Assembly (NCBI GenBank): GCA_964434935.1
Contig: CAYSWS010000003.1
Coordinates: 1 to 64,000 of the forward strand
From: CAYSWS01 sp964434935
Lineage (GTDB): Bacteria; Patescibacteriota; WWE3; UBA101185; UBA10185
Length of the DNA: 64,000 nucleotides
Reading direction: 5' to 3'
Under the pieces are notes generated by a model. That model searched no databases. It saw only the letters and a list, made by a program, of their open reading frames with translations, and was not told the DNA's origin. This document shows, piece after piece, positions 35,622 to 44,852 of this stretch. The translations under genes were made by a program, and so were the position numbers. The first letter of the stretch is position 1. The number at the start of each line of letters is the position of its first letter.

Positions 35622-36911
35622 TTAAGAGGGTTTATGCAGGTTGGTCAAGAATTCCTTGTTCGTTTTGGTTTTCTTAAGTCTTTGCATCACCAGTTCCGTA
35701 GCATCTTTATCGTCCAGTAGAGCGATCATTTTTCTGAATTTGGTCACGTTTTCGAACGTTTCTTTATCGAAAAGCAGATCTTCTCTTCTGGTCGAACTGT
35801 TAACTATGTCTATGGCTGGGAACACCTTCTTATTAGCTAGATTTCTGTCCAGCTTGAGCTCCATATTACCCGTACCTTTAAACTCTTCGAAAATAACCTC
35901 ATCCATTCTACTGCCCGTTTCGACCAGAGCCGTGGCCACGATGGTCAAACTGCCGATGTCTTCAAAATTCCTGGCGGCGCCAAAGAAATGTTTGGCCGGA
36001 TACAACGCTGAAGGATCAAATCCGCCGGTCAGTGTTCTGCCGCTGGGTGACACCACCATGTTGTAAGCCCTGGCCAGCCTGGTTATGGAGTCCATGAGAA
36101 TGACCACATCTTTGCCTTTTTCGGCTAATCTTTTAGCTCTCTCCAGGCAGATCTCGGCCATTCTGGTCTGAGCATCCGGTTTTTCATCGAAGTTGCTGGC
36201 GAACACTTCACCTTTTACATTTCTCTTAAAGTCGGTGACCTCTTCGGGTCTTTCTCCAATGAGGGCCACTAAAAGTATGATGTCAGGATAATTGGTCGTT
36301 ATGCCATGGGCCACGTCTTTTAAAAGCCAAGTTTTGCCGGCTTTGGGAGGAGATACTATCATAGCCCTTTGGCCTTTTCCTATAGGAGATATGAGATCGA
36401 TCAGTCTGGTGGATATCACATCCTGCGTAGTCTCCAACCTTATCCATTCGTTAGGGAAAACAGGAGTAAGTTTGCTGAATAGAGGTCTTTTCTTAGCCTC
36501 AGCCGGGTCCATACCGTCCACTTTTTCCACTTTTAGTAGCGATAGGTATCTTTCGCCTTCGTTAGGAGCTCTGGCAAAACCGGTCACAAAATCACCCATC
36601 CTCAAGTTACACCTTCTGATCTGAGATGGGCTGGTATAGACGTCTTTGGGCAATTCATCAGATACTTTTTCGTCCTGTCTGATGACGCCAAAGTCGGGCA
36701 TGATCTCCAATATTCCGCTGATGGGGATCATTTCACCTTTGTAGTATGAAGAATCACTATTGCCGGAGTTTCCGTTACCGGAATTTCCATTATTTCCGTT
36801 GTTGGACATCTGAGTGTCCCTTCTTCTGGAATTTCTACGATCGGCAGAACCGCTCCTGCCCCTCCTGTTGTTATTACTACCTTGGGTAGTATCATTATTT
36901 TTTATAGGCAT
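35622..36911 (-). CDS. rho: Transcription termination factor Rho
   Basis: Rho is a hexameric RNA helicase that ends transcription. The 429 residues contain a disordered Asn/Gly/Ser/Arg-rich N-terminal extension of about 60 residues (QGSNNNRRGRSGSADRR). A cold-shock-like RNA-binding domain follows (GILEIMPDFGVIRQDEKVS...YTSPSQIRRCNLRMGDFVTG). The motor has Walker A SPPKAGKTWLLKD and Walker B VVILMDSITRLARAYN. The family leucine-zipper-like start helix is missing. TATAAA at 36918-36923 is 6 bases before the ATG. Rho is intact, so Rho-dependent termination probably operates beside the many hairpin terminators. Confidence 0.95.
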   Translation of the reverse strand: MPIKNNDTTQGSNNNRRGRSGSADRRNSRRRDTQMSNNGNNGNSGNGNSGNSDSSYYKGEMIPISGILEIMPDFGVIRQDEKVSDELPKDVYTSPSQIRRCNLRMGDFVTGFARAPNEGERYLSLLKVEKVDGMDPAEAKKRPLFSKLTPVFPNEWIRLETTQDVISTRLIDLISPIGKGQRAMIVSPPKAGKTWLLKDVAHGITTNYPDIILLVALIGERPEEVTDFKRNVKGEVFASNFDEKPDAQTRMAEICLERAKRLAEKGKDVVILMDSITRLARAYNMVVSPSGRTLTGGFDPSALYPAKHFFGAARNFEDIGSLTIVATALVETGSRMDEVIFEEFKGTGNMELKLDRNLANKKVFPAIDIVNSSTRREDLLFDKETFENVTKFRKMIALLDDKDATELVMQRLKKTKTNKEFLTNLHKPS

Positions 36912-36917
36912 TTTTTA

Positions 36918-36923
36918 TTTATA
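36918..36923 (-). promoter_or_regulatory. -10 box of rho (leaderless type)
   Basis: TATAAA is 6 bases before the ATG at 36911; no Shine-Dalgarno sequence is seen. Confidence 0.45.
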
Positions 36924-36967
36924 TGAGATTTTAATTTATTAATTAGACTGGATAACTAATGAAAGTT

Positions 36968-37020
36968 ATTCTAAAGTCGGGAGACAGCCACTGCCCCCTG
37001 CTGCCTCCCGGCTTTAGAAT
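36968..37020 (-). terminator. 21-bp-stem terminator after sortase gene
   Basis: The arms 36968-36988 and 37000-37020 pair with two wobble or mismatch positions around an 11-base loop. It lies downstream of the sortase (ending 37083) and upstream of rho. The T-tract is weak. Confidence 0.65.
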
Positions 37021-37082
37021 CCGACGGGCCATAAGAAACTAAAAGTCGGGTTCGTGTTCATATTTTTATAAAAACTCCACTT

Positions 37083-37766
37083 TTACAATAACTCCGCCCT
37101 TACCACAAGTCTTTTATCATAACCTGACCCTTGCAAGTACACACCTCCACATGTGATCAAAGTCAAGGTGGATTTACTATCCTCATCTTCCAAAACATCT
37201 AGTCGGGAGGGGTCTTTTATATCAAGGTAGGACAATTCTATCACTTTGTAGTTAAAGATTCTACCATATTTGTCCTTTACTTCAATCACATCGCCGAATT
37301 GCACACCCTGCAGATTATAAAAGGCGGCGGGAGCTCCGGTGTTGGTGTCGTAGTGTCCGTTTATGATGAGATTCCTGTTTTCCCCGGGCACGCCTCCCTG
37401 CACGAACCAGCCTGCCTGATACCAATTCTTGGGGGTTTCCATAACACCATCACTGTCAACATTGACCGGCACCAGATCTGCCCTTATACCTACAGCTTTG
37501 ATCTCAATAGAAGTTGGGGTTGTCAGTATAGGCTCGAGCTTATTTTCGAACACGGAAACCTTCTCGGTGGACTCCCCCAGTAGCTCTCCGGGCTGACCGT
37601 TGAACCTATCACTCACCACCTTGGTAATGTTCACACCGCGGCTCACCAGCAAAATAGAGATGATTATGGAGGCGGCGGGAACCAGTAGAGCGATGCTAAG
37701 ACCGAACAACCTTTTAGGCGTGCTCATGGGCGGGTTCATAGATTCTGTGTTTTGTTCTTCGTTCAT
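37083..37766 (-). CDS. Sortase (class E/F-like)
   Basis: The 227-residue protein has an N-terminal anchor (LFGLSIALLVPAASIIISILLV). The catalytic His lies in LIINGHYDTNTGAPAAFYNL, the Cys in STLTLITCGGVYLQGSGYDKRLVV and the Arg in DKRLVV. It lies immediately downstream of an LPxTG protein gene, its likely substrate, although a long terminator separates the two. TAAATT may serve as a -10 box 7 bases before the ATG. The second sortase at 22084 is a divergent paralogue. Confidence 0.92.
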   Translation of the reverse strand: MNEEQNTESMNPPMSTPKRLFGLSIALLVPAASIIISILLVSRGVNITKVVSDRFNGQPGELLGESTEKVSVFENKLEPILTTPTSIEIKAVGIRADLVPVNVDSDGVMETPKNWYQAGWFVQGGVPGENRNLIINGHYDTNTGAPAAFYNLQGVQFGDVIEVKDKYGRIFNYKVIELSYLDIKDPSRLDVLEDEDSKSTLTLITCGGVYLQGSGYDKRLVVRAELL

Positions 37767-37773
37767 ACTTAAA

Positions 37774-37845
37774 AATTTAGGTTAGGGACAGAATAGTCGC
37801 GTAAGGTGTTGGCCAAACCCAACTATTCTATACCTAACCCAAATT
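37774..37845 (-). terminator. 24-bp-stem terminator between LPxTG gene and sortase
   Basis: Arms 37774-37797 and 37822-37845 pair over 24 positions with 3 mismatches or wobbles. On the minus strand a T5 run follows, then the sortase ATG only 8 bases later. A further perfect stem (GGGCTCTGTT with AACAGAGCCC, 37861-37886) lies just before it. The LPxTG gene can thus be expressed at a different level from the sortase. Confidence 0.75.
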
Positions 37846-37906
37846 ATACTCGTTTGGCGGGGGCTCTGTTTATTACAACAGAGCCCTTAGCCAAAATAAC
37901 TAATAA

Positions 37907-38533
37907 TTAAACTAGATTTGTACTTTTTCTAACGATAAGGCCAACGGCCATTAAAGCTGCGCCAAAGACAGCAGCTATTTCCGTGGCGCCGGTCTCAGGC
38001 AGTTCTTTGACCTCTTCGTCACCGTAACAAACAGTGGCAGTGTCAGAACCTTCGAACTTATCGTCCCAGTTCACTTCAGCTTTATTAACGATACATTTTT
38101 CGAACTCATTATCTCTATCAAATTCGTCTTTATCTATCTTGGCCTGTATGACGAAGGTCTTGGTCTCTCCGGGTTTAAAATCATCCCAGTATTCGGTCAG
38201 ACCGGAACCTCCCACTCTTTCCATCTCATCAGGTAAGAAGTCTTCCATCTTCATATCATCAAAACCATCAGCTTTTTCATCACTTTTATTCTTGATCTTG
38301 ACCCTAAACTCAACCACATCATCCTTTTTTACATCCATGACCTTGTCTTCCCAACTGTCATCGCCTTCAATTCTCACGTCTTTGTCTATTTCGAACCTTT
38401 TATTGATGTAACAGGTTTCTCCGTTGCCATAAGAAGATTCGCACTTAGCGTAAACAGGGCTATTAACCACGAATAAAGCAGCTACAGCTACAAAGGTACC
38501 TAATATTAAATTTCTTTTGTTTTTTTTATTCAT
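37907..38533 (-). CDS. LPxTG surface protein (sortase substrate)
   Basis: The preferred start MNKKNKRNLILGTFVAVAALFVV gives a signal peptide (the open frame extends to 38587 but lacks a better start). The 208-residue protein has a DUF11-like single Ig-type domain (DDVVEFRVKIKNKSDEKADG ... KPGETKTFVIQAKIDKDEF). It ends with a complete sorting signal: LPETG, hydrophobic stretch AAVFGAALMAVGLIV and basic tail RKSTNLV. It is the only clear LPxTG protein in the window and is beside a sortase. A consensus promoter gives a leader of about 70 bases. Confidence 0.88.
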   Translation of the reverse strand: MNKKNKRNLILGTFVAVAALFVVNSPVYAKCESSYGNGETCYINKRFEIDKDVRIEGDDSWEDKVMDVKKDDVVEFRVKIKNKSDEKADGFDDMKMEDFLPDEMERVGGSGLTEYWDDFKPGETKTFVIQAKIDKDEFDRDNEFEKCIVNKAEVNWDDKFEGSDTATVCYGDEEVKELPETGATEIAAVFGAALMAVGLIVRKSTNLV

Positions 38534-38611
38534 ATTTTTTTTCTCTAGGGCAGATGTTTGAGACAGAGTAAAAGACACAAAAGCCATACTAAATGCATGA
38601 CTTCGAGGACT

Positions 38612-38640
38612 ATTGTACCCTGTAGCATGCCTAATGTCAA
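38612..38640 (-). promoter_or_regulatory. Promoter of the LPxTG gene
   Basis: TTGACA (38635-38640) and TACAAT (38612-38617) are 17 bases apart on the minus strand. A second TTGACA lies about 25 bases further upstream. Confidence 0.75.
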
Positions 38641-38802
38641 GTATATAGGCTGTATGTCAATTTTACCTATAGTTAACTTGCGTGAAAGCCTCAAAAAGGT
38701 TACAAACGTTGTGTTTATAGCCTTTAGTGAAGCGGGAATCGTTTAAGACCTTACATAATTTAATATGTATAGGTAGATTCCCGTTTTGGTTTTGTTGATG
38801 TG

Positions 38803-39702
38803 CTAAGCTCCGGGTACTATTTCTAGTGGAGCATCCCCAAGGGGATAGCGATAGAGCGCAATATCGTCCCATAGGCCAACACCCACAAAGCTGTTTTCGC
38901 TAAGGCAGTTAGTGTTCATATTATGGACCTCAAGGAACACCTGGCCGCCATCGGCATAACCCTCAGCTTTTTTCTCCAGCCACAGAGGCACATTGTCAAA
39001 ATATTTATTGACAAAGTTATGTTTCAGATTTTCCTCTGCCTCCTCCACAAAGTAATCGATCATCACCCGGTCAAACACATAAGGTGTGTCGCTGCTGAGA
39101 TCAACGGATACCTGAAGTACAAAGAAGTGCCAAGCGTTGTCAACCCCCATTTCCATGAGGAAGTTCATGTTCTTTGAGCTAGGTCCTCTGGTGTACATCA
39201 AGCCTGCATAGTACGGATCGCCAATCTCCATATGGGTTTCTTGGTTCACGTATTTGTTAAAATAATAATCAATCTCCGCGTACCAACAGGTGCCGTCAAG
39301 GCAAAACTCCAGGGCGGGATCGATCATTTCCAGATCGTATCCGGGGGCTGCCTTCATATATCCTGTGAGGATATACGTCGACTTGTCAATAACCTCAAAG
39401 CGTCTGTGAGTGACATTGTTGACGTTCAGTCCGTTTTTACCCAAGGGATTTGCGAGCACAGCTCCAACCTTATTGTCACCTGACGGTGAAAATGCCTGAA
39501 TAGGTTGGAAGAGCGTGTCTGCAGAGCTTGGAGGATCATACACATCGCAAACATAGTTCATGTCTACATCGGGTTTCCAAGCATCGGCTGAATCAGCAGA
39601 ACCGAAATCCTCATACCAAACCAGGTTCTTGTTGGCTTGAGCACAGCCTGACAACAACGACAACATTAAAACAAAAAGTGCAAAAGCTATTCTCTTTTTC
39701 AT
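38803..39702 (-). CDS. Lipoprotein of unknown function
   Basis: A lipoprotein signal is clear: MKKRIAFALFVLMLSLLSGC, with the lipid-modified Cys at residue 20. The 280-residue mature part is rich in aromatic residues and beta-type sequence (YEDFGSADSADAWKPD at the start, WYAEIDYYFNKYV in the middle, VGVGLWDDIALYRYPLGDAPLEIV at the end). This is similar in feel to jelly-roll carbohydrate-binding modules, but no family is certain. It has a perfect consensus promoter and a strong AAGGAG site, suggesting high expression. Confidence 0.7.
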   Translation of the reverse strand: MKKRIAFALFVLMLSLLSGCAQANKNLVWYEDFGSADSADAWKPDVDMNYVCDVYDPPSSADTLFQPIQAFSPSGDNKVGAVLANPLGKNGLNVNNVTHRRFEVIDKSTYILTGYMKAAPGYDLEMIDPALEFCLDGTCWYAEIDYYFNKYVNQETHMEIGDPYYAGLMYTRGPSSKNMNFLMEMGVDNAWHFFVLQVSVDLSSDTPYVFDRVMIDYFVEEAEENLKHNFVNKYFDNVPLWLEKKAEGYADGGQVFLEVHNMNTNCLSENSFVGVGLWDDIALYRYPLGDAPLEIVPGA

Positions 39703-39765
39703 TGGGATTCTCCCTCTCCTTATTGGGTTATTTCTATATATGTCGGATGATTTAATGTTAGCGGT

Positions 39766-39794
39766 ATTATAAGCTAAATACCCGTTTTTGTCAA
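39766..39794 (-). promoter_or_regulatory. Consensus promoter of the lipoprotein gene
   Basis: TTGACA (39789-39794) and TATAAT (39766-39771) are exactly 17 bases apart. The leader would be about 57 bases with an AAGGAG ribosome site. Confidence 0.85.
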
Positions 39795-39804
39795 TACTAT
39801 AGGG

Positions 39805-42800
39805 CTATTCTTCCGGGTGCTTTTCCAGCACTTTTAGCCTCAAAAATGAGCCCAAAATAGCCACATTCCATACCACCATTAAGGCTATGATACCGGCATA
39901 TTCGAGCATTTGCGGCCAGAAAAAGATCAGTAAAAACTCCCCCTCCTTAAACTCAGGTATGACCCAACCGTTAGCCCAGTTGTTAACCTGAAAATGATCT
40001 TCCACCTCACGGGCAAAGTAAAAAGGCATGTTCTCCTGCAAGAAGTTGCCTTTCTTGACCACATAGGCTTTCCAACCCGGGTCATAGGCCTGGTATAAAA
40101 TTAGATCCTTGCCTGCTTTAGTACCGTCAAAAAACTTGTAAGCGTAGTAATTCTCTTTTTCCGCCTCGACTGAGGCAGCAAATTTCGCGACGGGCATGTC
40201 CGCTAGATCTTTTCGTACCAGCTTTACGTTCTTTAAGTAGTCAAAAGGTAGTAGGTAAACATCCAACAAGGTAAGCTTGTTCTCTGAGGGTATCGATTCA
40301 TAAGACGGATTTTGGAAGGAAAAGAAGTAGCCGTCGTCATAGTAAAATCCCGGATTGATGACAAAATACTCCACGCCGCCCTTAAGGTTGACCTCCATTT
40401 TTGACTGGCGCCTGGTACGGTTGCCGAAAATATAAAAGAAGAGCTCCTTGCCGGAGACATTTTCGCTATCCACTTTCACCAGATAACCGTTCCAATGGTC
40501 CAGCAGGCTCGAAGCATAGCCAAAGCAGGCCATACCTCTATCTTCGGACTCAATGGCTAGGGTAGAGCCTCTTTTAAGCACGCCAAAACTGCCTGAATCC
40601 CGGCAATTGTTAATATCCACGTAGGTAGGGTCAAATGACTCTATGACATACTTTTTAACTTTTATTATCAGGGTGCTACCATCCCAGGATTGCTCTGTCT
40701 GCATTTGGTAATCCTCGATCTCTTTACCTAAAAAGACCCGGGCCGTGAGAGAAGCGGGGTTTTCAGCCAGCTCATACTGTGAGAGGTCAAATTCATTCAA
40801 ATCAGCCTTGAAGACAAAATATTCTCCTTCCTCTCCTATACTCCATCGGCTGTTTAATATCTTAGTCTGTGTGGTGAGGTCCAAAAAGGGATAGATATAG
40901 TCGGGCTGACCGGAAAACTTATACGTCCCCACATCAAGGTAAGCCTGATCCTTATTAGTCAACTTGATATCGGGCTGTGCGGAGGGTACGCTTTCGGCCA
41001 CAGACATGAATTTATCTATATTGTGATCGTGCAAAACTTTAAAGATCTCCAGATCTCCATAATCCTCCACTCTGACAACCTGAGTGGTTTGCGCCAATAT
41101 CCTGGCCAGTTGATCATACTGCAGTCCTTCCTCTATTGAGGACACCGGCTGCAGTGTCTTGTCCAGTATCAGATAGTCAATATCGTATTTCTGCAACACT
41201 TGTTCGAACAAAGCGGGGTTGATGGATTCTATGGCGTATTTGACCTCCCAATAATAGCTCTCACTAGTTAGGCTCCAAACGTCAAATGTTCTGGAGACCA
41301 TAGGCTGTTCGATGCCGTACCATAAAAAACCTGATCCATCATAGCCCCAGCGGTTGCTAAACCAACCCCAAAAAGTGTAGTCCGGCAGGAAAGCTATACG
41401 CTTGTTCTTATCCTGCTGCTTGAAATAACTTATGGTTTGCCGGTAAGGGTCTGGCAAACCGACCTTCATGATATCGGCAAAGTAATTTCCCAGAAAAGCC
41501 GGCAAAGAGTAGACAACCAGCAGGATGAGCACAGCCGCCGTAAAGACCACCGATTGCCTAGATTTGCCGATCTGGTACTCATCTTCATGTTTACCGTACA
41601 GTTTCAACATGTAGTTATGTGCCCTGTCCAGACCGGACACAAACAGGTAAGAGTAGACCAAACTTAGAGGTACCACAAACTTGGTAAAAGGTGACCGGAA
41701 GATCTGGCTTACAAAAGATTGGCTGAAAATGACCGAATTAAAAAATGACAGAGCTTTAGTATTACTAAGAAGCATCATGCTGATAAAAACGAAGATGCTG
41801 ACAAAACCGTAATGAGCCCGGTGTTTCTTAAAAAATCCCCATATTACAAAGATAAAGGGTATGTAAGACAAAATATTGACAAAAAAGTTATGCAGATGGA
41901 CATGCCAAGGCCCAAAAATTAGGTGGTCGTTGGTGTCGTAAAGATCAAAGTAGAAACCTTCCAGCCGGGCAAAACTTTTTAAGGTGCCTTTTTCTATGTT
42001 CTGACGACTCACGATGTCTGTGGCCAGTTGATTGATCTTAGATTCTTTCACCACCTCAAGAGAAGTCTTTAAAAAGTAAACCTGGGGCAGGATCCAAAAC
42101 AGATTCACCATTATTATGAGCCCAAATGCCACTAAAAACCTACGGATCAATTTCTTGTTGTCCTCATTTTCGAAGAACATGCCAAATGAAAAGAAGGCCA
42201 GGCATAAGATGTAAACCACAAATAAAGTCTGTAAGTAAGCTTGGGGCGTGGCCAATAGATTTACCGCCACCAACGAGAATATTAGTCCGGGAGTCAGTCT
42301 TTTAGCATAAACGAATCTGAGAAAGATATAGATCTCCCAGGGAAGCAGGCCAAAAAACACGGAAAAAGGCTCAAAAGGCAGACTGAAGATCTGCAAAGTA
42401 CCAAGATTGAGGATATAAAAACAAGCTCCGATGAAAGCCAGGATCCTCTTCTCTTTTCTAAAACCTAGAAACTTCAGTAGAGTAAAAAATCCTAATCCTC
42501 CGGAATAGATCATAAAAAAATGGAAAAAGTAGCGAATGACGGACGATGGCAGGATCAGCCCCACAAAAAAGAGAAACACAGCCCTAACTATATCTGCCGC
42601 GTGCGCCATGCCGCTGGTCAAACCAAAGCTTTGATATTCCTGCCAGCTGGCGTGTGTAGCTCTTTTTACCGCCACCAGAGGGTTTAACTCCGTTTGCAAG
42701 CTATCCCAGCCCAACAAATATGTGCCCCGTCTGTAATTAGCCAGAAACAAAAAACCAACTACCAGCAAGAGAAGCAGCGGGTATAGGCTTCCGGTGATCA

Positions 42801-42828
42801 GTTTGTATTTTTTAAATAGCTCTTTCAT
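39805..42828 (-). CDS. Large multi-pass membrane protein, YfhO/arabinosyltransferase-like
   Basis: The 1007-residue protein has about 12 N-terminal membrane segments, a large outer region (about residues 440-960) and a last membrane segment (LLIFFWPQMLEYAGIIALMVVWNVAIL). The first outer loop has LLGWDSLQTELNP, a possible acidic GT-C motif. The outer part resembles the carbohydrate-binding halves of YfhO-like or arabinofuranosyltransferase-like proteins. A glycan transfer role is inferred from context: it ends a four-gene operon with GT2, GT4 and another GT-C gene. The open frame gains one residue from a TTG, but the ATG at 42828 overlaps the previous stop and is preferred. Confidence 0.65.
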   Translation of the reverse strand: MKELFKKYKLITGSLYPLLLLLVVGFLFLANYRRGTYLLGWDSLQTELNPLVAVKRATHASWQEYQSFGLTSGMAHAADIVRAVFLFFVGLILPSSVIRYFFHFFMIYSGGLGFFTLLKFLGFRKEKRILAFIGACFYILNLGTLQIFSLPFEPFSVFFGLLPWEIYIFLRFVYAKRLTPGLIFSLVAVNLLATPQAYLQTLFVVYILCLAFFSFGMFFENEDNKKLIRRFLVAFGLIIMVNLFWILPQVYFLKTSLEVVKESKINQLATDIVSRQNIEKGTLKSFARLEGFYFDLYDTNDHLIFGPWHVHLHNFFVNILSYIPFIFVIWGFFKKHRAHYGFVSIFVFISMMLLSNTKALSFFNSVIFSQSFVSQIFRSPFTKFVVPLSLVYSYLFVSGLDRAHNYMLKLYGKHEDEYQIGKSRQSVVFTAAVLILLVVYSLPAFLGNYFADIMKVGLPDPYRQTISYFKQQDKNKRIAFLPDYTFWGWFSNRWGYDGSGFLWYGIEQPMVSRTFDVWSLTSESYYWEVKYAIESINPALFEQVLQKYDIDYLILDKTLQPVSSIEEGLQYDQLARILAQTTQVVRVEDYGDLEIFKVLHDHNIDKFMSVAESVPSAQPDIKLTNKDQAYLDVGTYKFSGQPDYIYPFLDLTTQTKILNSRWSIGEEGEYFVFKADLNEFDLSQYELAENPASLTARVFLGKEIEDYQMQTEQSWDGSTLIIKVKKYVIESFDPTYVDINNCRDSGSFGVLKRGSTLAIESEDRGMACFGYASSLLDHWNGYLVKVDSENVSGKELFFYIFGNRTRRQSKMEVNLKGGVEYFVINPGFYYDDGYFFSFQNPSYESIPSENKLTLLDVYLLPFDYLKNVKLVRKDLADMPVAKFAASVEAEKENYYAYKFFDGTKAGKDLILYQAYDPGWKAYVVKKGNFLQENMPFYFAREVEDHFQVNNWANGWVIPEFKEGEFLLIFFWPQMLEYAGIIALMVVWNVAILGSFLRLKVLEKHPEE

Positions 42829-44852
42829 CAATTAAGCTTGTAAACATCTACGTTACTATCACTATATACTAATTCGATGGGGATGGATTTTAGATCCGGG
42901 CTGGTCCTGTCGGCCTGAAAAACGTAGTAGGCATTGATGTACCTGCTTTCCTCGGACATTTTGTCCGACATGATCATCAGCTCATCACCTGCTCTGGCAT
43001 CTATTTCTATAGAAGGTGCGAATTGGGATGATAAATTCCCTGCTTGCTGCTGCCAGGCAGGTTCTATCACCTGACCTGAGGGTAGATATACTTTTACATC
43101 ATCATATGTTCCGGGCGTCACTAATAGGCCGTTGAGATAGAATTTTCCTCCTCGGGCAAAATAGAATCTGGCTATGGTATGCGGATTGAAGTTATCGAGT
43201 TCGAAGTTATTCTTGACCACCCCAGGCGTGCTGGTGGACAAAACCACCGTTTCCGGGTTCAAGTAGAACCACCAATCACGAACGTTCGCGCAATCGTCAT
43301 AGTAGAGCTTGCCTACTTCCTCATCCTTAAAGACGACTATACTGCCTATATCTTTAGCCTTAAAAGCGTCCATGGCCTCCCGCCTATCACCGGGACTAAA
43401 ACCGGTTTCGGGCACATCTCTACGCTCAAATTGACATACCAAACGGCTGAAGTGTTTTTCATCCAGTGTTTTTTCCGAAGCTGCTGTGGCGGCTGTGTAG
43501 TGAAAATATCCATCTAGGATCTTCTTTTCATAGAATACAGGCAAAGCGCTGCGGTAAGAAGAGTATTTAGATAGCGGGATGTTAAGAACTGCCTGCCCTG
43601 ATAAAGGGCTGACTTCCCGTCTCATCTCTCCGGCCGCCAAAGGTTTGGAAATCTGAACGTGAAAGAACAATCTTTCGATGATGACAACGGTCAGAAGCAG
43701 GCTTGTGTACACCGGTTTGGTGAACAAATGATCTTGCGTGACCAGAGCCAGCGCCATGAAAAGAGAGAGCAGAATAACCACCCGGCCTCCTTCAGGGTAA
43801 TAGGGAATGGACCAAATGCCAAAACTCAAGAACAAGTAGAGCAGGAAAAGGCTTAGCCCCAGCAATTGAACTTTCTTGTCCCTGATCTTCATCAGCAAGT
43901 ATACCAATATGCCAAGTTCTAAAGTGCCTACGGTGATAACTCTTTCTATGGCTTGCGGGGAAGGATTAATGAGCGCCCAGAGATCTCCCAGATACCTGTT
44001 AGGCACAAAAACATCCATGACATGAGGTGCAAAGAACTTTTGTCTGGCATCGGCCAATATCAGGTCTCCGCTCAGAAGTGCCCGGATGTAACCATGGAAT
44101 AAAAAGGTGAATATGACTAAAAATATGGAGAAGGCGTTTATAATTTGTCTTTTATACTTTTTTATAAATTCTTTGTACTTAGGCAGATCTTCCTTGCGCA
44201 CAATTAAAAGCAGGGCAATGGGTAGAACAAATAAAAGCAAGACCAAGTATTGTAAAGATCCCATACTTATTAAAATCACGGCCGCCAGCATCCACACTAG
44301 ATCTTTTATCTTAGTTCCCTGCTCACTTTGCACAATATTTTTATTCAAATTGGCAAAATAGTAGACGAGCATAGGTACCCCTCCTATAAAAGCTAGATTC
44401 AAATGACCATTGATCCTGGCAAAAACATAGGGAGAAACGCCAAAAATAAGTGCCGCCAGCAAGGCTTTTAAGCTTAGGTCCCCTGCCTGATGGTAAAGCT
44501 GACCGAATTTTTTAAAATAGTGATAGGAAAGGTAGATATTCAAGAACAGTATCAACACTATAGTCAGGTTGTAACTAAAAATGGGAGATAAAAATATACT
44601 TAGCATTGCCCCGGCCAAGACAGCAAAAGCACCGTCAAAGCCGTAACTGAAATCGAAACCATCAGGATATCTTAAAGTATTGGTAGCGGCAAATGGGTGC
44701 TTAAAAGCTAGCATATTCTCCCTGGCCAGATTCATAAAACCAAAATATTCGTAGTTATCAAAGCCGTCACCTATCAAGGAGTTATTCACATCGACAAAGA
44801 ATACGTTACTGAATATAAGAGTTAAAAAAAGAATGAAAAGAATATTTTTCAT
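42828..44852 (-). CDS. GT-C-type membrane glycosyltransferase-like protein
   Basis: The 674-residue protein starts MKNILFILFLTLIFSNVFF, with at least 10 membrane segments and an outer C-terminal domain of about 260 residues. The first loop has SLIGDGFDNYEYFG, an acidic D-x-D-like motif typical of GT-C enzymes that use polyprenyl-phosphate sugars. The frame extends to 44966, but the ATG at 44852 overlaps the preceding GT4 gene by 4 bases (ATGA), so it is chosen. Substrate is unknown. Confidence 0.68.
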   Translation of the reverse strand: MKNILFILFLTLIFSNVFFVDVNNSLIGDGFDNYEYFGFMNLARENMLAFKHPFAATNTLRYPDGFDFSYGFDGAFAVLAGAMLSIFLSPIFSYNLTIVLILFLNIYLSYHYFKKFGQLYHQAGDLSLKALLAALIFGVSPYVFARINGHLNLAFIGGVPMLVYYFANLNKNIVQSEQGTKIKDLVWMLAAVILISMGSLQYLVLLLFVLPIALLLIVRKEDLPKYKEFIKKYKRQIINAFSIFLVIFTFLFHGYIRALLSGDLILADARQKFFAPHVMDVFVPNRYLGDLWALINPSPQAIERVITVGTLELGILVYLLMKIRDKKVQLLGLSLFLLYLFLSFGIWSIPYYPEGGRVVILLSLFMALALVTQDHLFTKPVYTSLLLTVVIIERLFFHVQISKPLAAGEMRREVSPLSGQAVLNIPLSKYSSYRSALPVFYEKKILDGYFHYTAATAASEKTLDEKHFSRLVCQFERRDVPETGFSPGDRREAMDAFKAKDIGSIVVFKDEEVGKLYYDDCANVRDWWFYLNPETVVLSTSTPGVVKNNFELDNFNPHTIARFYFARGGKFYLNGLLVTPGTYDDVKVYLPSGQVIEPAWQQQAGNLSSQFAPSIEIDARAGDELMIMSDKMSEESRYINAYYVFQADRTSPDLKSIPIELVYSDSNVDVYKLN

